Source: Apostichopus parvimensis
Lineage: Eukaryota; Echinodermata; Holothuroidea; Aspidochirotida; Stichopodidae
Direction: 5' to 3'
NCBI GenBank assembly: GCA_000934455.1
Contig: KN889525.1
Coordinates: 1-47,227, forward strand
Length of the DNA stretch: 47,227 nt
Below, in pieces: positions 10,501 to 22,500 of this stretch; positions within the stretch are counted from its first letter, which is position 1; every line of letters starts with the position of its first letter. Both the position numbers and the translations under genes were made by a program. The notes under the pieces were generated by a model. It searched no databases, was not told the origin of the DNA, and was given only the letters and a program-made list of their open reading frames with translations.

Positions 10501-13500
10501 GTACCACATTGAGTATAAGTAGCCATTTGTTTTTTGTAGAGGTCAAAGGTTATTTGAGTTAACCAAGTGTCAAATTGTGAAAAATTTCTTAACACGATAT
10601 ATCAAGTAGGGAAGGTCAGACCAATTTCATTTTGATGTGTAGAAGTACCACATTCAGTACAAAAAGTATATTGTTGTTGGTGGAGGGGAAAGGTCAATTG
10701 GGGTCACCAGGGTTCAAATTGTGAAAACCTTGTAATCACGATATCTCAATACTGGAAGCCTGGGCCGACCACTTATTTAATGTGTAGAAGTACCACACTG
10801 GGTTTAAGAAGCCTATGGTTTTTTATGGAGGTCAAAAGTTATAGGGGTCATCAGAGGTCAAATCGTGAAACCCTTGTAAACATGTACACCCTCATTATAC
10901 ATTACGTCAGATTCATGAAGAAAACTGTTCATGTTACATACCCTAACCCTAAACCTAACCCTAACCCTAACCCTAACCCTAACCCTAACCCTAACCCTAA
11001 CCCTAACCCTAACCCTAACCCTAAGACGCCTAACCCTAACCCTAACCCTAACCCTAACCCTAACCCTAACCCTAACCCTAACCCTAACCCTAACCCTAAG
11101 ACGGATCTCAAAAAACAGCTAAAAACTATCCTTTTTGAAAAATATCACAGTTAGACCCTTTATTTGGGAGCGCATTTGAACATTGCCTTGTGCTCTGGAT
11201 ACCTGCGCTATAAAAAAAAACAGTTATTATTATTATTATTACATCATCGAGACCACAATGCATTTCTGCATTCTGGTTGAATTTTGATCTCTAATACTTT
11301 CAGTCTGTTATAAACAGTTTGAATACTTATTGTTGACTTGTTAATTGTGTAAAGTTCCAACACGAACATATGCAATGTCCTTCTATACGACGAAGGACAA
11401 CATCGCGACTTCAGAGATTGTATTTCTCTATCACGCGGATTTATTACCATTATTTTAACTATATTCATTGAACGAGTTCATTTAAATCAGGATCGTAGTT
11501 TTGTAATACTGTATTTCTGAGGAAATGTCGTGTTTGGGAAGTGCGTCATCTATTCTTTGCTATCATAACCCCATAGAAATTGAAGTACTGTAGGTAGAAT
11601 GACGTCATGCCACATATTCTGAAGCCTTTAATCCAACTGGTGGCGCTTTGCTTGTACGGCAAGAAAGTACCGTCGCGTAATACAAACACTACGTATTTGA
11701 CATAACTAAAGTGATAATGTTGACATAAATCACTCGAAATGGTGATATCGTGTGCCGTATTTGGGTTCGAAAATCGTCAAAAATGTGGCAGTGGACTCAC
11801 TGGAATGTAGTTTCACATGTCATTCTCAGAAAGCGATAGTAGAAAGCAATTACATAAGAATCTAATTACTTTGCTAGTGTCGTCTGCTCAGCTACTGTAT
11901 TGTTATGCACTGCACCCTGGATATAGTTAGCCTAAGCCCCTAGACCGGCTTCGGTTGTCCTATGAGATGGGATATGACTAAAGTCTAATGACAACAATGA
12001 TCACCACCCCAGTTTACATAAAACTATATTCCTAACGATAGATCCACATGCAAGAATAACATGGGATGACGGTTATGATGTCCTGGGCTTATCACTAACT
12101 ATTCAATACTAGGAAAATGGGCTTAGCCTAACGTAGGCATATTGCCCTTAGTCTAAATTAGGTTAGCCTATTGGTCATAACCTTAGCATAGAATATTCAT
12201 GTATATTAACATATCTAGAACTTATTGTACAAATATTCAAAAACATCCCCCATTTACAACATATTCCCAACACTGTAATTAAACATAAGCAGTATAGGCC
12301 TTACCAGTAATCTGAGTTTTGAGGTGGGCCAAAACCTACTGTGCAGAAAATATATTTAAATATTTTTTGAAAAGTCTGGAAATATGATGATAATATTTCG
12401 GGCACTATCTAAAAGATGAATAAATTCCAACGTGTTATTCAATGGTTAAACTTATCTTATCATTATCGTTGTTACGACCTCCCCAAAAACTTTTTTTAAA
12501 GAAAAGTCGCCCAGGAAAGAACCTGAAAACCAAACCACGAAAACCAAACTACCGAACGACTGATCCGCTCTCAACCCCAGTCCCCTTGCATCGATACTGT
12601 GACTGAAAGGGAACAGAAACTACACATGATCTTAGCCAAAAGGCCAAAACTTATAACAAATATGGTGAGGTAGTAACACGGCAGATAATGTATGTAATTG
12701 GCAAGCGATGTAATAACCGAGATATATCTATATGATATGCATAATAGCATGATGGACGCGCGCGGAGCGCGCGAAACAGTTTGGTTATATTTTTCGGTCA
12801 AGTCGTTAAAGCCCTCCCTCCCCCTATATTTTTCGGTCAAGTCGTCATACCCCCCCCCCCCCCACCGCTCCTACGCCTATGGTCAGGAGTATGGTACTTA
12901 CCACTCTGGTCGCCACAGCATGTCTCTTTTTTGAAGAAAAAAATACACCTACTCTTTCGAAGTCGAATGCACAATGTATGTATGAAGACGTACACATGAT
13001 ATGACATTTTGCCATACAACGCAAAGAGCCATAACATTTGTTCAAGGCTTCACTGCTTAAACACACGGCGATACACTGTATCAGCATTCTTCCAAGTGCA
13101 ATTTATATGCATAAACCAAATAGACAATTCAAAGAAACAAAAAACAAAAATTCCAGGACGCTTCCTTTCATCTTTACATTCCAACAAATAAACATCTGTT
13201 TCTAAAGCACATGCAATCATGCCGTATACAGTGATCTACGTACGTACACATTGTATTACCATAGTAACATTTAGTGCGTACGTTTAGTGTGTCATTCATT
13301 CCCTGCGACATACAACTGGATTTACGTCTTTTAAGCGAGAATATCGTTTGTGGTTTGCTGATGTTATTAAAATAGCTGAAAGTAGGTGAAATTAAGGTGA
13401 ACGCTGTAAGCCTTACCTTACGGATACGAGTGCATTATAAGTCATTTTGAAAGGGAGATTATCAGCAACGGTAACATTGTTTCTGTTTTATCACTAGGGG

Positions 13501-16500
13501 TTGCAATATAGCTTCGATTCCTAACTCTAACGTATGGACGTCAATCAGGCATAGGCTAGGCCAACTTCCTTTAAATACATACACGGTTAAATGAGTAGAG
13601 TATTTGTTTCAGAATGATACAGTAGGTCTAACTGAATTTAAAATGTCGTTTTGATTTTGATTTAATCCGAGAGGCCTTTATTGTACTACTGTCTGACTTT
13701 GCCATTATTGATGTTACTCGCTCTACTAAATACTGTGACATATACCATTAAAGTAACGGTGATCTATATTAGATCACTGTAAGGCTGGAAAGCGTGAATG
13801 GGTGCTGGCTGATTGATAACAGATACAGTAGCACCAAAAAAAGTACCAAGTAAGGGAAATATGAGATAAATAATTAAAATAGGCCAACTTACAATTATTC
13901 TAAGCATTATTTAAAATGATTTCAAAGTAGTTTTACAATTTGCTGAAATCGTCACTCTTTGCTTAAACATTCTTTTGGTTATTCATAGTTGGCTAATTAT
14001 TCTAATCATAATTTCTGATTTGGTCGCTTAGAGTCTATCGATAAGCCAATCTGATGGGACGGGATTTCTAAACAGTATCTCTCTGACTGACTATTTTTTT
14101 CGAAGTACTAGACTAAGCTAATAATCTTGTGAATAGTATATTTTTAATTACAAATAATTAGGCCATTATAGCCACATCTCACTAGCTAGTGTTCAATGTA
14201 GAATATACATCATGATATGTCTTAAACTGCCTTTGTGTCTCCCGGGAACGGAAGTCCATTGTCGCGGGCAACTGACGGCAGAAAGTGTCCAACATCGGAT
14301 TGATTGGCGAATGTAATACATAAATGTAGTAATAGGCAAAAAGGGGAAATAAATTATTCACTAAAAGAATAACGAGGGGGAGATGGCTAAATTATTTATT
14401 TCCGAGCCAACCTGAAAACGATTGTAAAAATATATTTGTTATCATCATTTGTTTGGGTTTTTCATTTTAATGAATAAAAACATGTAATCACACAACATAT
14501 TTGATGCATACAATGTGATATTGTGAATGTTGAAACATTGGTTACAAAGTGAAAGTAATAGTTAACATCGTTACTATCAGATACAGTATTTCCACTAGAT
14601 TTTAAATGATAAACTGCAGCTATCGTGAAGAGAAGTCGATTATAGCGGGCTGTTCACGGCAGGAACGTTGTCTGGCCTCGGCTGGTTTGTCTGTAATAAT
14701 ACATACATGTACCACCTGGATCAACTATAATAACTGCGGAACGAACAACATTTGAGCAGGGTCTTAGTCATTTAATCTGGATGAAAATGATATGATTTAA
14801 AACATAAATGTTCTTCATATTATTCCGTAAATTGATATAAAACATTATGATAACATTTTTGTTTCGTCAAATACAGTTCATATCTAGCGTGGATACAGTG
14901 TTAGGCGTATATAGGTTTCTGCATTAAATGAAATGAAACGTGCATACGAAAACATATCTGTCAATTTTGTTTTTTATAGTTATCAGTTAATTGTGAAGTT
15001 CATTATGTGAAAACTTAGATAATATATGTAATGCAAATCATTTATGTATATATTTCTTGTTTATTAACATGTATAGCTGTTGGGTGATTATTTGGTAATT
15101 TGTTTGATATATGTGAAATCCTTGCTATATGCTTATTATACATGTGTATATTATTAAGGAAACATAAGTTAACTGTGATCTTTCTTCCTATTCTTCAGAT
15201 TCCAATACTTCATCTTTACCTACAATGGTCCTTCAGTGGATTTGACGGTAAAGATATCAGACTTGAGTCCGGTCTTTGTTTATCAAGCCTTTCATCAGTA
15301 CAGACGATACACATCAATGTAGGAGTAAATAAAGAACTAAGCGAAGAAGACGTGATCGGATTAATAAACTATGGAATAAAGTCACTAAAATTCAAGGCAC
15401 TATTGTAAGTGGTAAATCACCTTACATGCCTTTCGTGGGGTTAGGGGGGGGGGGGAGTCAGAGGGTTAACGCTAGAAGTACATATTTTTTATAAGACTAG
15501 TTGCAGGGTCTCGTGCATGCATATTCTACACCAGTTGAGTTTATCGAAGTCATATTTAAAACAAGGTGCAGTTTGTAGTGTTACGCTACTTTAAAGGATT
15601 CTTAAATTGGGAAATACCTTAAAATTTGAATTTGCTACTCAGCACTTTACAATAGTTACTTTGCAGTTAACATCACGTTGTAAGTTGTTTTTTTCATGTG
15701 TGAGGGTATGGTGTATCTGTTGGGATGGAGAATTTTCATTTTATTAAGTTTAATAAGGCTTGACCTTAGAAGTTAAAACCAAAGTCAAAGGAAAACCACA
15801 AACAAATAAAGATAAAATGAGCAAATTCAAACAAACAAAACATTATGTGCTGTATCATATAGTCATGCTAAAATGTGTTAAATATCAAAAACACAAAATA
15901 GGACATTATTGTGGACGACTTTCTTGTTGATGGAAGAGAGGGTAAAGGGATGCGTTGTTTTAGTTAAATTCATGTTAGAGGAGCGTCGATGGTTTCAATG
16001 ATAGTTATTCGGTATTTGGTCTAGATACCTGTGTTTTGTAAAAGTAGAAAAATCAGATTCGCCTATAAATCTGTACTTCACAGCACTGTGGGATTATTTT
16101 AATATTCCTGGAATGATGCATAAAGTTGGAATGTTGGTATTATAATATTTTGTAAGTTTATGCAAGTTATTTTACCTTTTTGAGTACTATCACATGTTTG
16201 TTTTTATTAATCGTCACCAAAAGTGGGCCGATACATCCACACCTTCCAAACACCTCGCTTCACAACAGAAAGGATAAAAATGAATCTATTCATATCCAGC
16301 TCACCGTTGCCGTGATGGCACAAGATATTCTTTGATTTCATAACATGTTAAATGTATTTGGGCCATTCTCGGTCACGTGTGTGACGAAAATGGGGAGATC
16401 TGCACTTTACCACTAAGTAACTACTTTTAGGTAAAGAAAGTTGGGTTGATTGTAGTACTTAAGTATGCACTAGGGGACTCTTTTACAAAACCATATACCT

Positions 16501-19500
16501 TAGCCAAAATCAGAACATTCATGTGCTGGCAGAGGAAATATAAAGGTCGGTCACGTGTGTGACGTGAAATGAAACTGGCTCTTGTGCACAAAAAAACATT
16601 GGCAAATTCCTCAGTTTCTAACAGGGCTGGATAAACTTAAATTCTCATGTTACTACCGTAATGTGTTTCCATTCTAACAAGACAATTCACCTAACTATTT
16701 CACTTCTAAAATTAGCATAATACTACATAAGCTAAAAAAATCCGGTCACGTGTGTGACATTCTGAATTTTCATTCCATAGTATGCAATTTTGCAGTGCAA
16801 ATGTTGACTCGAGTAATGACCACAGAACAGCACTGATGTTGATATTCCATAGGAATTACTTTAAATCAGTTTTACTGCCATGATTTATTTGGTCACGTGT
16901 GTGACATTGTTGGGTCACGTGTGTGACATTCTGCATGTTCATGGATGCTGCAATTTCATTGGATGAAGCTTCCCTCATTTGCATATAACACTAGTCATGC
17001 CATACACACATGACATAACAACAGTCCAAGTCCACAGTGCTGCTGCAATTTCATTGGATGGAGCTTTTCTCATTTGCATATTACACTGTTGTCAGGCCAC
17101 ACACACACACATAACAAACCAGTCTGCTATATTTAGTCCATATTTAGTCCATTTAGTTTTGTTGAATGCTCAACTTGAGGCTTCATTGTCACACACGTGA
17201 CCATAAATGTCACACACGTGACGATCGGTCACGTGTGTGACGACTAATTACAGGCTATAATTAATCGTAGGAATATTTATTTGACTGTATATTTTGCAGA
17301 ACTAACAGTCTTTACCAAGAACGGTTGCATATCAAGTGTGGACATCATAAGGCACATCAGTTACTTTTTATGAAAACTTTTGCGTTATTTTGGTCACGTG
17401 TGTGACATCAAAATTATGCTAATTAGCACCCACTATTAACAAAGAATTGAAGATCAGGAACCTCTGTTTTAGGAATGAAATAAATTAACTCATGTATAGC
17501 TGCCTCCATGTGATAGTTGATAACTGAAATATTATTTCTAGATACTCATATAGAAAAAACAAATTTACAGTTAAAAACTACAAATTTTGGCTAAAACTTA
17601 CAATAATGCAAATTTATGCAAATTAGTATGTTATGGTTGTCATTTCAATGAAAAAATATGAAACAGAAAACTTGAGGTATCCCTATAAAACAAATTATAT
17701 GACATTTGGTCCTGAAGAACACTTTAGTTTTTTTTCATGCCAGTTTCATTTTCCAGAGAATGGCCCATTTATTACTGTAACTTAATTCTTGTATATCCCT
17801 TTGAAGGCTTGGTAACTGTAAACTGCCGTCTTCGATCAAGCCAGATATCATTCCAGAAGAAGCAAGTTCAAGGAATGTTAAAGGTCAGGTATTATATTAG
17901 CCTTATTAATCATTTAGATCATTCATTTTGGAACAAAGCTTTTCACTTTATTGCTTATGAAGTTGCAAAGGTTGGGTAAGAAGGGCAAAATTATAATTTT
18001 ATTTTTCTACCTTTATGCAGAGGTATCTTACGATTCGTGATCTAAGCTGTTATAAACAGACCTAGAATATTACAACTTTAGTCACAAGTTTGTCAAAACA
18101 TACCAGTCCTTAAAGACTCGATTGGCTAAAATCAAGGTCCCAATGACAACAAACATCAGTTATTGTACAGTCTATTGAGAGCAGTCCTATTAAAAACCGT
18201 AATATGGGGCTTATGTTACAGAGATAATACCGACTTTGACAGACAATTGTTAATCGACTCACCCTGTGTTTTTGTTCTTAATGTCTACTAACAGAAAAAT
18301 AAATTTGCTTTTTGTTTCTACCGGTAAACGGCAATAGAAGGCAACAGCCCTAAGATCTCCATGAAAGTGGAAGGGTCAGTTTTCTTAAACATTCTCTCGC
18401 CTTTGAAATACAAACCTGAAACTGAATTCACAGAAGTAAATCCATCGACGGCCAGTTAACTAAATGATTGTGTTTGTGTAAACTCATAAATACTAATAAT
18501 AGCAAATTACTCACATTAGATACTGAAAATTTAATTATTTGAATAAAAATAAGGACTGTGCGCTAGNNNNNNNNNNNNNNNNNNNNNNNNNNNNNNNNNN
18601 NNNNNNNNNNNNNNNNNNNNNNNNNNNNNNNNNNNNNNNNNNNNNNNNNNNNNNNNNNNNNNNNNNNNNNNNNNNNNNNNNNNNNNNNNNNNNNNNNNNN
18701 NNNNNNNNNNNNNNNNNNNNNNNNNNNNNNNNNNNNNNNNNNNNNNNNNNNNNNNNNNNNNNNNNNNNNNNNNNNNNNNNNNNNNNNNNNNNNNNNNNNN
18801 NNNNNNNNNNNNNNNNNNNNNNNNNNNNNNNNNNNNNNNNNNNNNNNNNNNNNNNNNNNNNNNNNNNNNNNNNNNNNNNNNNNNNNNNNNNNNNNNNNNN
18901 NNNNNNNNNNNNNNNNNNNNNNNNNNNNNNNNNNNNNNNNNNNNNNNNNNNNNNNNNNNNNNNNNNNNNNNNNNNNNNNNNNNNNNNNNNNNNNNNNNNN
19001 NNNNNNNNNNNNNNNNNNNNNNNNNNNNNNNNNNNNNNNNNNNNNNNNNNNNNNNNNNNNNNNNNNNNNNNNNNNNNNNNNNNNNNNNNNNNNNNNNNNN
19101 NNNNNNNNNNNNNNNNNNNNNNNNNNNNNNNNNNNNNNNNNNNNNNNNNNNNNNNNNNNNNNNNNNNNNNNNNNNNNNNNNNNNNNNNNNNNNNNNNNNN
19201 NNNNNNNNNNNNNNNNNNNNNNNNNNNNNNNNNNNNNNNNNNNNNNNNNNNNNNNNNNNNNNNNNNNNNNNNNNNNNNNNNNNNNNNNNNNNNNNNNNNN
19301 NNNNNNNNNNNNNNNNNNNNNNNNNNNNNNNNNNNNNNNNNNNNNNNNNNNNNNNNNNNNNNNNNNNNNNNATTTAATATTTGTATTCTGTGCATTTAAT
19401 AGTAATATGTAAAGTGGAATTAGGGTGGGTGGGGAGAACGTGTGGCCAATTATCTAAGTAAAGCCATCATCCTATAGGGGTTCTCGATGTATATTGTCTC

Positions 19501-22500
19501 CCGGTATAGAATATTCCGCAGGCAGAAAATGTGATTTTCACAGGAAGGACAAAACTATTCCATAGTTCTCATTCCCGAAATCTTGCTCGATACTCTATAG
19601 TAGATATGATTGTGTGAAGGTGATTTATTTCTTGCCAGATAAACCATTTTTACTTTTATACATATATCACATAATTATTGAAATATGCAATGAACTTATG
19701 GCACATGTGCTGCAAACTGTTTTCTGTAATTTCTAGCTTAAATTCGTTTTTAAATTTACGTTTGATTCAATCTGAATGCTCCAGTAGCTGACATTATACC
19801 TGGGACATAGCTAGACCTTTGAAAGAGGGGGAGGGGGAGGGGAGCAGAATTTTAAAACCGTCATTTCTCACAAAGGGAGCATTCTTTCACTTAACGGAGC
19901 GCCATGATGTACAAAGAAAAATGTTTGCCCAAAATGCCTCTCACATTGCAGGAATAAACAATAATAAGAGTATTGCACTACGTAGTGCAGACGAACTTCA
20001 AGGGGAAAATTGAGAAGGGTCGCTTAGCTTCCTTCAAGCAGCAAAGAGGGATTTAATGATATTTCCTGCTTTTATATACATTTTATTTACGGGGTACTAA
20101 AAGGGGGGAGAGAGCGCTCCCATTCCCCCCCCCCCACCCCTCGGGCATCGTCGCTGCATTTTTTTCATTTTAAACATGGTATCAGATTGGTGTGTTCATA
20201 ATACAGAAAAGGTTCATAATATTTGCAAGCAGTCAACTTTAAGCAGCGAAATGTTAAGGTTTGTTCAAATGTCTGCTGAATTAAGTAATCTATTAATCTT
20301 CTCTATTAACACAAAATATCATTGTCTCCTTAACGTCTCAAGTTTGTATTAATATTATTCCACTTAATAATTACTGTTTATTCTTTCAATAGCCTGATGA
20401 CATCCAGACTATTGCAGAGATGTGTTCAGGTGATTTGTCCATCAACAGTGACACCAGTGAGTCTGTACAGAGGTCAGTCATAGAGTTCCTGGTGGAAGCA
20501 TCCAATCATGACGTAAGTAAACATAAATGGATATATTGAATAAATACATCAATCAATACAAGTTTATGTATTTTATGAATTGAAACTTACAATATGACCA
20601 TACATACAAACAATTAATATTAATACACTAATAAACTACTGAGCCTATTGAGTCTAGAAAAATAAACAAAAAAGAGTTGTTACAATATTTCAGTAATTTG
20701 TTAACTGAGACATTTACTTTGCAACTAAACACTAGTTTGTGTCAATGATTATTTAAAAGCGTAGCAGACACAACAGCAATGCGACACAAAATAATAACAA
20801 ACACATCATCCATTATATTTGTTTTCTTAATATAAATCCTTCCGAAAGCCTATTTAGCTTCTGTTTCTCTAATAATCTAGAAACATATATCAATCCTGTA
20901 AACAAACATGATGATATTAATTATATTAATTATTTTCCTTTCTTCAGATTCCCATACACTGTGTGAATCTAGTCTTGACCTTTACTGAGATTGATGAAGA
21001 TGGGAACATTATCCTCTCATCTGGTCTCTCTCTACCAATCATAACATCAATAGAGGAGTTGTTCATACAGACAGATAATGGAAGTGAAATGAATGAACAT
21101 GAAGTTAATGGAATATTAAACTATGTACAACACTCTCAAAGATTCAAGACACTGAGGTAAGTATAATTAATAAATATGTAAATATATGTCTATTAAATAT
21201 AATATTGTGAAATACAACTATAGATAGTAATGATGAATACAGTAATAACTGGTGAGTGAGTTTTTAAAATATTTAGTTAAATGAATTAAAATTAACAAAA
21301 TACAATGCTAATAATTACGATATGAACATCAGTATACTGCTTTTTAAAATCCTTGCCCGAAGGCTCAAGGAATCTATGCGATTGCGTGTGTGTGTGTGTG
21401 TATGTATGTGACGCCCTTGGCTAGTAAACACAATAACTCAACAATGGCATGTTGGATTAAAGTCATGCTTGGTACATATATGTACCATACTGAGTAGAAT
21501 AACCCTAGTGATTTTGGTGCTCATTTCATAAATATTAATGAGGTCACTGGGTCAAACATGAAAATCTCTAAATGCTAATTTTTACAATAAGCCCACTGGC
21601 TTTTGTTTTAGAAATTCAAGAATAAGATACATTAATTAAAGTAAAGTTATTGAGATAAAAATTATGAATAAATACAAGAGATTGAAATTCAATTACTGTT
21701 GTGGATAAAATATATTATTGACAAAATGATTTATTGAATGTTATAAGGCATTTATTTAATTCGTTATATAGAATATTTTGTAGACAAAGGAAATAACATT
21801 TGTTTTTAATTTAGACAAATAATTGATCATCAATGTTTGAAAAGATAAATCAGATAAAATGAGAGATAGTCAGAGGTGGAGACACCAAATGTATTAGATT
21901 AAACGAAATAAATAATATTAAAAAGAAACTAAGAAAGAAAATAAGAGACTAAAAATAAACCAGCAAAGATCAATTACACTTGACTGCCCGGTTTTAAAAC
22001 TTCTTCAAAACTGGCAAAAACAAAGAAAGAATATTACAAATCCATGAACGAAATAAAAATTGCTTACTTGTTTAACTTATTATCTTTAGATGGTTTGGCA
22101 AAAACAAATGTTTTTTTTTTCTTTTTGAAGAAAGAAATAATAGTTGTCAAAGCATATTAAAAATTAAGGCCCTACTTCATCTCAAATTCACCAAACAAAT
22201 CATAGCAACATAAAAAGACATCTTAAAAATAGATTACCTTTGTTATGAAGCCCTTTTTATCTTAATCCGTTAACATAACATGTAGCCATCAACCCCACAC
22301 ACCCCTTTGCGTTATACAACAACCCTATTTAGCACGGCATTCCCCTTCACCCTATAACTGCTCCCTCACAGTTTTTTTTTGTCCCACTCACACCTTTATA
22401 CATCCGTACCTCTCATACTAGAACCAGTTTCCTCAACCCATACGCACCCCTCTAACCTTACCCTGCTCCCCTTGTGGTGGGTCTAAACTCCTTGACCGAT

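Larger units (their letters stand above)
9048..15198 (+). other. Intron 8 (6.2 kb), repeat-rich
   Basis: Phase 0 intron joining the NACHT exon to the first B exon. Open frames inside are short shadows of repeats. Contents are listed separately: tandem ~144-bp repeat, telomeric array, retroelement-like tail, U2 pseudogene, GC-rich hairpin and short duplications. From 9048 to 10220 and from 11245 to 12550 I see nothing definable. Confidence 0.65.
15405..17806 (+). other. Intron 9 (2.4 kb)
   Basis: Phase 2 intron. It contains a G run (about 15443-15454), the E-box motif cluster at 16371-17406 and an ~90-bp duplication at 16943-17115. Otherwise AT-rich with nothing seen. Confidence 0.65.

Noticed and set aside
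10780..11154. Long PNPNPN / LTLTLT / LGLGLG open frames on both strands
   Set aside because: They are translations of the CCCTAA telomeric array, not proteins.
12571..13087. Several overlapping frames on both strands around 12.6-13.1 kb
   Set aside because: They run through the U2 relic, the CG hairpin and the C run; no splice context or domain pattern.
13759..13777. 19-bp inverted repeat gtgatcta-tat-tagatcac
   Set aside because: Short hairpin in AT-rich intron with no flanking structure; likely chance.
17737..17979. 80-codon frame overlapping exon 10
   Set aside because: It is in a different frame from the one required by splice phase; only the phase 2 reading (LGNCKLPSSI...) matches exon 14.
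18535..19399. 286-codon open frames on both strands
   Set aside because: They consist of the N gap; no sequence information.
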